A stretch of DNA of 64,000 bases from Phenylobacterium sp. NIBR 498073 (GTDB lineage Bacteria; Pseudomonadota; Alphaproteobacteria; Caulobacterales; Caulobacteraceae). Both the position numbers and the translations under genes were made by a program. The stretch spans positions 2,356,001 to 2,420,000 of the forward strand of contig NZ_CP114599.1 of the NCBI RefSeq assembly GCF_027286305.1. The letters are read 5' to 3'. The notes beneath the pieces were generated by a model, which saw only the letters and a list, made by a program, of their open reading frames with translations, was not told the DNA's origin and ran no database searches. Each line of letters opens with the position of its first letter. Position 1 is the stretch's first letter. Positions 42,893 to 51,558 of this stretch are shown here, in pieces.

Positions 42893-42963
42893 TGGGTGGC
42901 ATTCCGACTATCGATTTTACGAATGGACGCCGGAGCGGAACGTTCGCCGCCAAGGAGGACCAG

Positions 42964-43749
42964 ATGTCCGCGACTCTTGATGCGACTATCCAGACGGTCG
43001 CCGATGATCTGCTGGCGGCCCGACGCAAGGGCGCGGCCATCGCCGCCGTCCGCAGCCGCTTGCCGGCCAAGGACCTGACCGCCGCCTATGCCGTGCAGAA
43101 GCTCAATATCGACCGGCTGGTGGCGGGCGGGCGGCGACGCGTCGGCCGCAAGATCGGCCTGACCTCGGAGGCCGTTCAGCGGCAGCTGGGCGTCGACTCC
43201 CCCGACTTCGGGGTGCTGCTCGACGACATGGATTTCAGCGCCGGCGAGATTCCCCTCAAGGGGCTGATCGCTCCGCGGGTGGAGGCCGAGTTCGCGCTCC
43301 GGCTGGCGCGCGACATCACCCAGGCCGGCCTGGCCGGGGCGGCGCTGGCGCCGTTCGTCGAGGCGGTGGCGGTTTCGGTGGAGATCGTCGACAGCGCCAC
43401 GAACTGGGACATCGATATCGTCGACACCATCGCGGACAACGCCTCGAGCTGCGGCTTCGCCGTGGGTGCATGGCGGGCCTTCAGCCCCGAGCTGGGCCTG
43501 CCTGGGCGCCGGATGCGGCTGTCGCGGGGCGGCGAGACGATCTCGCAGGGCGTCGGCGCCGCGACCCTGGGCGATCCTCTGAACGCCCTGGCCTGGCTGG
43601 CCGAGGCGTCGATCGCGGTCGGGGACCCGCTGCGCGCCGGAGAGGTCGTGCTGTCCGGAGCCCTCGGCCCAATGGCGGCCCTCACCGCCGGCGACTATCG
43701 CGTGGAGATCGACGGCTTCGATCCGCTGCTCCTGAGGGCCGTGGCATGA
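42964..43749 (+). CDS. 2-keto-4-pentenoate hydratase (MhpD/BphH-like)
   Basis: A 261-residue lyase that hydrates 2-hydroxypenta-2,4-dienoate to 4-hydroxy-2-oxovalerate after ring cleavage. Recognised by [15 protein letters not shown], the metal-site E-A-E-F-A-L-R, N-A-S-S-C-G-F, and G-A-L-G-P-M. ATG 42964 has AAGGAGG just upstream. It overlaps the next gene by four bases and is the first of the hydratase-dehydrogenase-aldolase trio. Confidence 0.9.
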   Translation: MSATLDATIQTVADDLLAARRKGAAIAAVRSRLPAKDLTAAYAVQKLNIDRLVAGGRRRVGRKIGLTSEAVQRQLGVDSPDFGVLLDDMDFSAGEIPLKGLIAPRVEAEFALRLARDITQAGLAGAALAPFVEAVAVSVEIVDSATNWDIDIVDTIADNASSCGFAVGAWRAFSPELGLPGRRMRLSRGGETISQGVGAATLGDPLNALAWLAEASIAVGDPLRAGEVVLSGALGPMAALTAGDYRVEIDGFDPLLLRAVA

Positions 43750-44678
43750 CGACCAAGGTGGCGATCATCGGTTCCGGCAACATCGGGACCGACCTGATGA
43801 TCAAGATCATGCGGCTGTCGAACGTCCTGGAGATGGGCGCCTTGGTCGGCGTCGATCCGAACTCCGACGGCCTCAAGCGCGCCGAGCGGATGGGCGTGCC
43901 GATCACGGCCGAGGGCATCGACGGGCTGGTGGCCCTGCCGGGGTTCCAGGACATCGAGATCGTGTTCGACGCGACCTCGGCCGGCGCCCATGCGCGCCAC
44001 GACAAGATCCTGCGCGCCCACGGCAAGAAGGTCATCGACCTGACCCCGGCGGCTATCGGCCCCTACACGATCCCGGCGGTCAACGGGACGGCGAACCTCG
44101 ACGAGCCGAACGTCAACATGGTGACCTGCGGCGGCCAGGCGACGATCCCGATCGTGGCCGCGGTGCACCGGGTCAGCCCGGTCATCTACGGCGAGATCGT
44201 CGCCTCGATCGCCTCGAAGTCGGCCGGCCCCGGCACGCGCGCCAACATCGACGAGTTCACCGAGACCACCTCCCGGGCCATCGAGGTCGTCGGCGGGGCG
44301 CGGCGCGGCAAGGCGATGATCGTGCTCAATCCGGCCGAGCCGCCGCTGATCATGCGCGACACCGTCTACTGCCTCTGCGCAGGCGGCGACCAGGACGCCA
44401 TCCGCGTCTCGATCGAGGCGATGGTCGCCGAGGTCCAGACCTACGTCCCGGGCTACCGCCTCAAGCAGGCGGTGCAGTTCGAGACGATCAGCGACAACGA
44501 ACGGCTGCTGATCCCGGAGATGGGCGAGGCGTTCGCTGGCCTGAAGGTCTCTGTGTTCCTCGAGGTCGAGGGCGCGGCCCACTACCTGCCGGCCTACGCG
44601 GGCAACCTCGACATCATGACCTCGGCGGCGCTGAAGACCGCCGAGCGCATCGCCCAGCGCCAAGGCGTCGCCGCATGA
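43746..44678 (+). CDS. Acetaldehyde dehydrogenase (acylating), MhpF/BphJ-like
   Basis: A 310-residue enzyme that converts acetaldehyde to acetyl-CoA with NAD and CoA. The N-terminal [12 protein letters not shown] nucleotide motif and the catalytic cysteine C128 in [11 protein letters not shown] are typical of DmpF/MhpF. It channels acetaldehyde from the aldolase encoded next, with which it forms a complex. Overlaps both neighbours by four bases. Confidence 0.93.
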   Translation: MTTKVAIIGSGNIGTDLMIKIMRLSNVLEMGALVGVDPNSDGLKRAERMGVPITAEGIDGLVALPGFQDIEIVFDATSAGAHARHDKILRAHGKKVIDLTPAAIGPYTIPAVNGTANLDEPNVNMVTCGGQATIPIVAAVHRVSPVIYGEIVASIASKSAGPGTRANIDEFTETTSRAIEVVGGARRGKAMIVLNPAEPPLIMRDTVYCLCAGGDQDAIRVSIEAMVAEVQTYVPGYRLKQAVQFETISDNERLLIPEMGEAFAGLKVSVFLEVEGAAHYLPAYAGNLDIMTSAALKTAERIAQRQGVAA

Positions 44679-45691
44679 GCAAGCTCTACATCCAGGACGT
44701 CACCCTGCGCGACGGCATGCACGCCATCCGCCACAAGTACTCGCTCGACGACGTGCGGACGATCGCGCGCGCGCTGGACGCGGCCAAGGTCGACGCCATC
44801 GAGGTGGCGCATGGCGACGGGCTGTCGGGCTCGTCCTTCAACTACGGCTTCGGCGCCCACACCGACTGGGATTGGATCGCCGCGGTCGCCGAGGTGATCG
44901 GTCACGCCAAGCTGACCACCCTGCTGCTGCCCGGAATCGGCACGATCCATGACCTGAAGCACGCCTACGATCTGGGCGTCCGGTCGGTGCGCGTCGCGAC
45001 CCACTGCACCGAGGCCGACATCTCCAGGCAGCACATCGAGGCCGCGCGTGAGCTCGGAATGGACGTCTCCGGCTTCCTGATGATGAGCCACATGAGCCCG
45101 CCCGAGGCCCTGGCCCAACAGGCCCTGCTGATGGAGAGCTACGGCGCCCACTGCGTCTATGTCACCGACAGCGGCGGGGCGATGACCATGGACGACGTCG
45201 CCGCCCGGCTGCAGGCCTACGACCGGGTTCTGAAGCCGGAAACCGAGCGCGGCGTCCACGCCCACCACAACCTCTCGCTCGGCGTCGCCAACTCCATCGC
45301 CGCGGTCCAGAACGGCGCGATCCGCGTGGACGCCTCGCTGGCCGGCATGGGAGCGGGGGCCGGCAACGCCCCGCTAGAGGTCTTCATCGCCGCCGCCGAC
45401 GTCTACGGCTGGGAGCATGGGACCGACCTGTTCGCGCTGATGGACGCCGCCGAGGACCTGGTCCGCCCGCTGCAGGATCGCCCCGTGCGGGTCGACCGCG
45501 AGACCCTCAGCCTCGGCTATGCCGGCGTCTATTCCAGCTTCCTGCGCCATGCGGAGAAGGCCGCGGAGACCTACGGCCTCGACGTGCGCAGCATCCTGCT
45601 CGAGCTCGGCCGCCGCCGCATGGTCGGCGGCCAGGAAGACATGATCGTCGACGTCGCGCTCGACCTGAAGAACCGCCAGCCCGCCGCCTGA
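44675..45691 (+). CDS. 4-Hydroxy-2-oxovalerate aldolase (MhpE/BphI-like)
   Basis: A 338-residue class II aldolase cleaving 4-hydroxy-2-oxovalerate into pyruvate and acetaldehyde. The DRE-TIM core starts [10 protein letters not shown], and metal ligands lie in H-A-H-H-N-L-S-L. It ends the translationally coupled trio. A 37-base gap then separates it from the hydrolase gene. Confidence 0.93.
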   Translation: MSKLYIQDVTLRDGMHAIRHKYSLDDVRTIARALDAAKVDAIEVAHGDGLSGSSFNYGFGAHTDWDWIAAVAEVIGHAKLTTLLLPGIGTIHDLKHAYDLGVRSVRVATHCTEADISRQHIEAARELGMDVSGFLMMSHMSPPEALAQQALLMESYGAHCVYVTDSGGAMTMDDVAARLQAYDRVLKPETERGVHAHHNLSLGVANSIAAVQNGAIRVDASLAGMGAGAGNAPLEVFIAAADVYGWEHGTDLFALMDAAEDLVRPLQDRPVRVDRETLSLGYAGVYSSFLRHAEKAAETYGLDVRSILLELGRRRMVGGQEDMIVDVALDLKNRQPAA

Positions 45692-45728
45692 AGCGGCCGG
45701 CTAGCCAACATCAAGATCCGGAGGAAAC

Positions 45729-46643
45729 ATGTCCGTCGCCGAGGCGCATGCGCCGTTCACCGAAGACTCCACCAGCCGCACGGTCCAGACCAAGCGCTGG
45801 AAGCTGCACTACAACGAGGTCGGCGCCGGCTCGCCGATCATCCTCCTGCACGGCACCGGGCCGGGCGCGACCGGCTGGAGCAATTTCCACCAGAACATGG
45901 CCGTGCTCTCGGCCAATCATCGCGTGATCGCGCTGGACTTCCCCGGCTGGGGCGGCTCGGAAGTGTTCGACTGCGCCGGCGAGCCGCGCAACGCCGCCAA
46001 CGCCGAGGCCGTGAAGCTGCTGATGGACGAGCTGGGCCTGGAGAAGGCTGGCCTGGTCGGCAACTCGATGGGCGGGGCCGCGACCCTGGAGTTCATGGCC
46101 CGCTATCCTGACCGCATCAGCCACGCGATCACTATGGGCTCGGGCCTGTTCGGCGTCCCGAACATGTTCACGCCGGGCGGCCCCTCGCAGGGCATTCGAG
46201 TGATCTTCGAGACCTACATGAACCCGACGCCCGAGAACTTCCGCCGGCTGGTGGAGATCATGGTCTACGACGCGTCATTCGTGACCGACGAACTGACCCA
46301 ACAGCGTTCGGCCGGCGCGCTGGCCCAGCGCGAGCACCTGACGAATTGGCTGAAGGGCGGCCCGCTCGGCCAGGGCGGGATGTTCGCCGGGATCGAGGAG
46401 CTGATGAGCAAGCTGGCGGTCAGCCAGGTTCCGACCCTGATGATCCACGGCCGCGACGACAAGACCGTCCCGATGGAGGTCACTCTCAAGACCGCCAGCC
46501 TGATCCCCAACAGCCGTGCGGTGATCCTGAACCGCTGCGGGCACTGGGCCCAGGTCGAGCATGCAGACGAGTTCAATAGCCTGGTGCTGGGCTTCGTCGA
46601 CCGCAAACCCGCCTCGGCCGCCAAGGGCGGCTTCGGCGGCTGA
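45729..46643 (+). CDS. Meta-cleavage product hydrolase (BphD/MhpC/HsaD-like)
   Basis: A 304-residue alpha/beta hydrolase cleaving a C-C bond in the ring-fission product. The oxyanion motif H-G-T-G-P-G-A-T-G-W-S-N-F is at 41-53, nucleophile S113 in V-G-N-S-M-G-G-A, acid in H-G-R-D-D-K-T-V-P and histidine in C-G-H-W-A-Q-V-E-H. This pattern is that of BphD-type hydrolases. The ribosome-binding site CGGAGGAAACATG is identical to that before the Rieske alpha gene. Confidence 0.92.
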   Translation: MSVAEAHAPFTEDSTSRTVQTKRWKLHYNEVGAGSPIILLHGTGPGATGWSNFHQNMAVLSANHRVIALDFPGWGGSEVFDCAGEPRNAANAEAVKLLMDELGLEKAGLVGNSMGGAATLEFMARYPDRISHAITMGSGLFGVPNMFTPGGPSQGIRVIFETYMNPTPENFRRLVEIMVYDASFVTDELTQQRSAGALAQREHLTNWLKGGPLGQGGMFAGIEELMSKLAVSQVPTLMIHGRDDKTVPMEVTLKTASLIPNSRAVILNRCGHWAQVEHADEFNSLVLGFVDRKPASAAKGGFGG

Positions 46644-46657
46644 CCGAGGGACAGCAG

Positions 46658-47530
46658 ATGACCATCGGATCGCTCGGTTATGTGGGCTTCAAGGCGGACG
46701 ATCTCGACGCCTGGGCCCGGTTTGGAACTGAAACCCTCGGCATGATGCCGGTCGACGCCCCGGAGGGGACGCTGCGGTTCCGCATCGACGCCCAGGCCTG
46801 GCGGGTCTGCGTCGAGCCCGGCCAGGAGAACGACATCGGCTTCGTCGGCTTCGAGGTCGCCGGCCCGCCCGAGCTGGCGGCGTTGCGCGAGCGGCTGGTC
46901 GCCGCCGGTGTCGAGATCAGCGAGCCTGCGCCCGAGCACCTGAAGCTGCGCGGGGTGAGCGGGATGTTCGCCTGTCACGATCCCCAGGGTCTGCTGGTCG
47001 AGATCTACTATGGGCCGACCGAGCGGCGCGAAGTTCCGTTCGTCTCGCCAGCCGGCGTCAGCGGCTTCGTGACCGGCGAGCAAGGGCTGGGCCACGTCGT
47101 GTTGTCGGCCGCCGACATCGGCGCGGCCCGCGCCTTCTATCGCGACCTGCTTGGTTTCAAGCTCTCGGACATCATCCGGATGCAGATCACCGAGGAGTTC
47201 GGGATGGATCTGGAATTCTACCACTGCAACCCGCGCCACCACACGCTGGCCCTGGTGCCGCTGCCGACGCCGCGCCGGCTGAACCACTTCATGCTGCAGG
47301 TCGAGAGTCTCGACGACGTCGGCTTCGCGCTCGACCGCGTCGCCTCCGCCAAGACCCCGCTGATGAACACCCTGGGCAAGCACACCAACGACCACATGGT
47401 GTCGTTCTACGCCCAGACCCCGTCCGGGTTCGAGGTCGAGTTCGGCTGGGGCGCGAGGGATATCGACGAGTCCTGGCGCGTCGTGCGGCACGACAAGACC
47501 AGCATCTGGGGCCACAAGCGCCAGGGCTGA
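46658..47530 (+). CDS. Extradiol ring-cleavage dioxygenase (BphC/HsaC type)
   Basis: A 290-residue type I extradiol dioxygenase built from two vicinal-oxygen-chelate repeats. Iron ligands H146 (G-L-G-H-V-V), H210 (L-N-H-F-M) and E261 (F-E-V-E-F-G-W) are at the expected BphC positions. It opens the catechol ring of the pathway intermediate; its product goes to the hydrolase encoded just upstream. It is the last gene of the plus-strand operon and faces an iminopeptidase gene ending three bases after it. Confidence 0.93.
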   Translation: MTIGSLGYVGFKADDLDAWARFGTETLGMMPVDAPEGTLRFRIDAQAWRVCVEPGQENDIGFVGFEVAGPPELAALRERLVAAGVEISEPAPEHLKLRGVSGMFACHDPQGLLVEIYYGPTERREVPFVSPAGVSGFVTGEQGLGHVVLSAADIGAARAFYRDLLGFKLSDIIRMQITEEFGMDLEFYHCNPRHHTLALVPLPTPRRLNHFMLQVESLDDVGFALDRVASAKTPLMNTLGKHTNDHMVSFYAQTPSGFEVEFGWGARDIDESWRVVRHDKTSIWGHKRQG

Positions 47531-47533
47531 GGC

Positions 47534-48613
47534 CTAGATCCGGGGCAGGCCGTCCATGATCGCCGTCAGCGCCATGGCGGTCTCGCGCTCCATGGCGCTG
47601 TGGCCGGCGTTGGTCATGACGAAGGTCGCCGGCGGCGCGCCCAGTTCAGTCAGCGTCGCGGCCAGGCGCGAAGCCTGGGGCAGGGGACAGACCTGGTCGA
47701 ACCGGCCGTGCACGATGTGGGTCGGCACGCCGAGGAGCTTGTCGGCGTTGCGGACGATGTAGTCCGGTTCGAGGAACAGCTGGTTGGCGAAGAAATGGGC
47801 CTCGATCTGCGCAAAGCAGAGGGCGAAGTCCGCCTCGCCGAATTTCCCGGCGTCGGCGGTGTCGGGGATCATGTTCGAGATCGTGCCCTCCCAGACCGAC
47901 CAGGCCAGCGCCGCCTGCAGCTGGCGCTCGCGCTCGGCCGCCGTCGCCGGCGTCATGTCGAAGATCGCCTTGTAGGCCCCCATCATGTCGCCGCGGTCGG
48001 AGGCCGGGATCACCTCCACGAAGGCCTTCCACTCGTCCGGATAGGTGACGTAGGAGCCCGGCTCGGAGAGCTCGAACGGCGTCTGCGCGAACACCGCAGC
48101 GTTGCCCTGGTACATGTAGAGCAGGTCTTCCTTGGTCCCGAGGAAGATGCCGCGCAGGATGAGCGAGGCGACGTTCTGCGGGTGGCGGATCGCATAGACC
48201 ATGGCCAGGGTGCTGCCCCAGCTGCCGCCGAACACGTGCATCTTGCCGTCGATCGCCAGCGCCTCACGCAGGGCGTTGATGTCGGCGACCAAATGGTCGG
48301 TCGTGTTGTCGGTGAGGGCGATCTTCGCTCCCGCCGAGGCGACGGTCGGCTCGCTCTTCCCGCAGCCGCGCTGGTCGAACAGGATCACCCGGTAACGCTT
48401 CGGGTCGAAGAAGCGCGACATCACCGGAGCGCAGGCGCCGCCGGGCCCGCCGTGCAGGAACATCACGGGCTCGCCGTCGGGGTTTCCGTACTCTTCCCAA
48501 TAGAGCTTGTGGCCGGGCGAGACCGCGAGCAGCCCCGAGCGGTTGGCCTGCGCCTGGGGATAGGACCACTGGTCGGTGATCTTGCTGGTCGCCTGCAGTT
48601 TCGAGAAGTCCAC
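47534..48613 (-). CDS. Proline iminopeptidase-like alpha/beta hydrolase
   Basis: A 359-residue S33-family hydrolase. H-G-G-P-G-G-A at about 53-59, D-Q-R-G-C-G-K-S, and nucleophile elbow G-G-S-W-G-S at about 129-134 match proline iminopeptidases, and the C-terminal V-H-G-R-F-D-Q-V-C-P and N-A-G-H-S provide the acid and histidine. These enzymes remove N-terminal proline from peptides. No signal peptide is seen. It lies between the two halves of the aromatic cluster but has no evident aromatic role. Confidence 0.85.
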   Translation of the reverse strand: MDFSKLQATSKITDQWSYPQAQANRSGLLAVSPGHKLYWEEYGNPDGEPVMFLHGGPGGACAPVMSRFFDPKRYRVILFDQRGCGKSEPTVASAGAKIALTDNTTDHLVADINALREALAIDGKMHVFGGSWGSTLAMVYAIRHPQNVASLILRGIFLGTKEDLLYMYQGNAAVFAQTPFELSEPGSYVTYPDEWKAFVEVIPASDRGDMMGAYKAIFDMTPATAAERERQLQAALAWSVWEGTISNMIPDTADAGKFGEADFALCFAQIEAHFFANQLFLEPDYIVRNADKLLGVPTHIVHGRFDQVCPLPQASRLAATLTELGAPPATFVMTNAGHSAMERETAMALTAIMDGLPRI

Positions 48614-48686
48614 GGGGCTGCTCCGGATCGGTCGCTTTGACCGCGGCTTGGACCCAGGCGTGTGCCCAGGTCAACCCGCCATGTCG

Positions 48687-50213
48687 TCAGGACTCGACGA
48701 GCAACGCCCGCAGCTCGGCCTTGGCGACCTTTTCCAGCGTCGATCGCGGCAGGTTATCCACCAGCCTGACTTCGTGCGGCTGCTTGAAGCTCGCGAGCGC
48801 CTGACCGCAGGCGGCGAAGATCTGCGCCTCCAGTTCGGCCGGCGCCCCCGCGGCGGGAATCACGAAGGCGACCGGCGCTTCGTCGAGCATCGGGTGCCGC
48901 TTGGCGACGACCGCGACCTCAGCGACGCCCGGCACTGCGGCGATCACCCGCTCGATCTCCGAGGCCGCGACGTTCTCGCCGCCGACCTTCAGCATATCCT
49001 TGGAGCGGTCGGCGAAATAGAGGAAGCCGTCGAGCCCCAGGCGCACCCGGTCGCCGGTGATGAAGAGGCCGTCGTCGCGGAACGCTGCGGCGGTGGCGGC
49101 CGGATCGCCGGCGTACTCCTTGAACAGCGAAAGGCCCCGCTGGCCGCCGACGAACAGGTCGCCGGTCTCCCCCGGCGCGACCGGTCGGCCTTCATCGTCC
49201 AGCACGTGGATGTCGTAACCCGGGGCGGGGCGGCCCATCGACATCGGCGCGTCGGGCTGGCGGGCCGAGCCGACCGTACCGTGGGCGATGGTCTCGGTCA
49301 TGCCCCACCAGCCGATGGTCTTCACCCCGAAATGCTTGTCCCAGGCCGGCTCGCAGATCGCATTGCCCCAAAAGCGATAGCTATGCGCCGGCGGCAGCGG
49401 CTGGGCGGCCAGCGCCTTGACGCAGAACGGCACCACGGAGGTCCAGGTCGCGCTGTGCTTCAACGACACCGGCCAGAAGCGCGAGGCCGAAAACCGCGGC
49501 ATGAGCACGACATGCGCGCCGGCCCACAGCGAGGCCAGCACCGAGTAGGCCTGGGCGTTGGTGTGGAACAGCGGCAGGTGGGTGAGGTGGACGTCGCCTG
49601 GCCGCAGATCCTCGTTCTGGGCGCAGCTGCGCGCCCCCCAGAGCGCATTGCCGTGGGTCCACAGCACCGCCTTCGGCCGCGCCGTGGTGCCGGACGTGTA
49701 CTGGATGGCGAAGTCGGCCCACGGGTCGTGCGGCCGCTCGGCGAGCAACCCCGGTTCGGCGTCGATCGCCGCGAAGGGTTCGAAACCCGCGACGGGCTCA
49801 GCGTGCGCGCCGTTGTCGGTTTCGGTGACCACGCGCCATGCGAGGTCCGGCGCCGCGGCGGCGACCAGGGCCGCGAACCGCGGCTGGGTGATCGCGCCGA
49901 CTGCACCGCTGTGCCGGGCGAAATAGGCGATCTCGTCAGCGCTGGATTTGGCGTTGGTGGTCACCGCCACCGCGCCGGCATAGGCGCAGCCCAGCCAAGC
50001 GATCACCGACTCCGGACAATTGTCGAGGTGGACCAGGATCCGCTGGCCGGGCTGGACGCCCCGCGCCTGCAGCCCGGCGGCGAACCGGCGCAGGACCTCG
50101 GCGAAGGCGTCATAGGTCCAGCTGCGCGGCTCGCCCTCGAACGGCTCCCAGCTCAGCCACGGTCGGCCGGCCTGCGTCTGGGCCTGGCTGTCGACCAGGG
50201 TGCGGATATCCAT
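48687..50213 (-). CDS. AMP-dependent acyl-CoA synthetase/ligase
   Basis: A 508-residue ANL-superfamily ligase that activates a carboxylic acid as acyl-AMP then acyl-CoA. The P-loop Y-T-S-G-T-T-A-R-P-K-A is at about 160, followed by the G-W-W-G-M-T-E-T and I-T-G-D-R-V-R-L blocks and the catalytic lysine in R-S-T-L-E-K-V. ATG 50213 starts the domain; TTG 50246, which overlaps the TetR stop, is an alternative. It may activate an aromatic or phenylpropanoid side-chain acid. Last gene of the minus-strand catabolic block. Confidence 0.85.
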   Translation of the reverse strand: MDIRTLVDSQAQTQAGRPWLSWEPFEGEPRSWTYDAFAEVLRRFAAGLQARGVQPGQRILVHLDNCPESVIAWLGCAYAGAVAVTTNAKSSADEIAYFARHSGAVGAITQPRFAALVAAAAPDLAWRVVTETDNGAHAEPVAGFEPFAAIDAEPGLLAERPHDPWADFAIQYTSGTTARPKAVLWTHGNALWGARSCAQNEDLRPGDVHLTHLPLFHTNAQAYSVLASLWAGAHVVLMPRFSASRFWPVSLKHSATWTSVVPFCVKALAAQPLPPAHSYRFWGNAICEPAWDKHFGVKTIGWWGMTETIAHGTVGSARQPDAPMSMGRPAPGYDIHVLDDEGRPVAPGETGDLFVGGQRGLSLFKEYAGDPAATAAAFRDDGLFITGDRVRLGLDGFLYFADRSKDMLKVGGENVAASEIERVIAAVPGVAEVAVVAKRHPMLDEAPVAFVIPAAGAPAELEAQIFAACGQALASFKQPHEVRLVDNLPRSTLEKVAKAELRALLVES

Positions 50214-50242
50214 GCCCGCGAAGGGCGAGATCGGACGAGGAA

Positions 50243-50911
50243 TCAATGAGCCGCTCCTTTGGGCGTCGGAGCGTCTTGAAACACCCCCTGGCGAACGATT
50301 TCGTCGGCGGCCTGCGCCGCGATGGCTTCCGGTTCTGCGCCCGGCACGCCCAGGCCGCGCAACAGCAGCGCGCACATCTGCTGGGCCAGGCTGACGGCGA
50401 ACGGCGCGGTCGGCTCCTGGGTGACGCGGATCAGGGCCAGTTGAGCGATGCCGAGGACGAACAGGACCCCGGACTCCGTGGTCGCGACCACAAAGCGACC
50501 TTGGGCCAGGCCGTCGGCGATGTCGTCCACCAGCCCCTTGTTGAGCGGGGTCGAGATCGAGGTGTGGCCGCTGTGCATGCGCACCAGAACCCCGGCCCGT
50601 TCCGGGTCGTCCACCGCGTAGCGCAGGTAGACGCAGACCGCGCGGGCCATGCGCCGGGCCGGGTCGGCGACCCCGGCGTTGGCGCGGGTGACCGCCCGCT
50701 CGACGTCAGCGCGGATCTCGGCGGTGATTTCACGGACCAGGGCGTCGCGGTCGGGGAAGTGGTTGTAGAAGCTGCCCTTGGAGACCTCGGCCGCCTGGAC
50801 GATGTCGTCGATCGCCACCGCATCCACCGGGTGCTCGCAGAACAGCCGCCGCCCGGCCGCCACCAGCGCCGCCCGCGTCTGCTGGGCCCGCTCGATCCGC
50901 TTGTTGCTCAC
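50243..50911 (-). CDS. TetR-family transcriptional regulator
   Basis: A 222-residue repressor: helix-turn-helix at about 28-55 (I-D-D-I-V-Q-A-A-E-V-S-K-G-S-F-Y-N-H-F-P), then a ligand-binding domain. It lies inside the minus-strand catabolic block between the GST and the acyl-CoA ligase, so it likely represses that block in the absence of a pathway acid or its CoA ester. Autoregulation is inferred from position only. Confidence 0.9.
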   Translation of the reverse strand: MSNKRIERAQQTRAALVAAGRRLFCEHPVDAVAIDDIVQAAEVSKGSFYNHFPDRDALVREITAEIRADVERAVTRANAGVADPARRMARAVCVYLRYAVDDPERAGVLVRMHSGHTSISTPLNKGLVDDIADGLAQGRFVVATTESGVLFVLGIAQLALIRVTQEPTAPFAVSLAQQMCALLLRGLGVPGAEPEAIAAQAADEIVRQGVFQDAPTPKGAAH

Positions 50912-50916
50912 CGCCC

Positions 50917-51549
50917 CTAGCCCTCCGCCATCAGCTTCATCTCTTCGCCGAGTATCGCGGCCAGGGCCGGTCGGGCCAGCATTCGTTGCTGGAAGGCGTC
51001 AAGGTTCGCCAGCGCGGGCAGCTTGCCCGCGACGGCCGGCGCCCCGCGCCACAGCAGAAACACCAGCAAGTAGAGGTCGCAGAGGCTGAAGGCGTCGAGC
51101 AGATGGTCGCGGTTCGCCAGGTGGGCGTCGACCTCCTGCAAGGCCGCGCCGATCCTCGCCACGTGGACGGCGCGCACCGCCGCCGTATCGCAGCCATCGA
51201 ACGCCTCGGGCCGCAGGGCGCCGGTATAGGCGCCGTGCACCGTGCTCGACAGGAACGAAAGCCAGGCCTGGGCCTGGGCCCGCGCAAAGGTCCCCGGCGG
51301 CGGCAGCAGGTCGGCCTCCGGGGCCAGGTCGGCGATGAACGGCAGGATGGCCGTCGACTCCGTGATCACCCCTTGGTCAGTTTCCAGCGCGGGCACCTTG
51401 CCGCGCGGATTGACCCGCAGATAGGCGGCGGTGCGGTTCTCGCCGCGCGCGGTGCGCACGACGGCGACCTCATGGGCCAGTCCGGCCTCGGCCAGGGCGA
51501 AGCGGCTGGCGAGCGAACAGGCCATGGGCGCGTGGTGCAGACGTAGCAT
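50917..51549 (-). CDS. Glutathione S-transferase family protein
   Basis: A 210-residue GST: N-terminal thioredoxin-like domain (L-R-L-H-H-A-P-M-A-C-S, K-V-P-A-L at about 51-55, E-S-T-A-I at about 64) and an all-helical C-terminal domain with F-S-L-C-D-L-Y-L-L-V-F. A-C-S-L-A places the catalytic residue near Cys11/Ser12. In aromatic gene clusters GSTs can act as isomerases (maleylpyruvate type), dehalogenases or ether-cleaving enzymes; which one cannot be told here. Confidence 0.85.
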   Translation of the reverse strand: MLRLHHAPMACSLASRFALAEAGLAHEVAVVRTARGENRTAAYLRVNPRGKVPALETDQGVITESTAILPFIADLAPEADLLPPPGTFARAQAQAWLSFLSSTVHGAYTGALRPEAFDGCDTAAVRAVHVARIGAALQEVDAHLANRDHLLDAFSLCDLYLLVFLLWRGAPAVAGKLPALANLDAFQQRMLARPALAAILGEEMKLMAEG

Positions 51550-51558
51550 GAAGGACTC

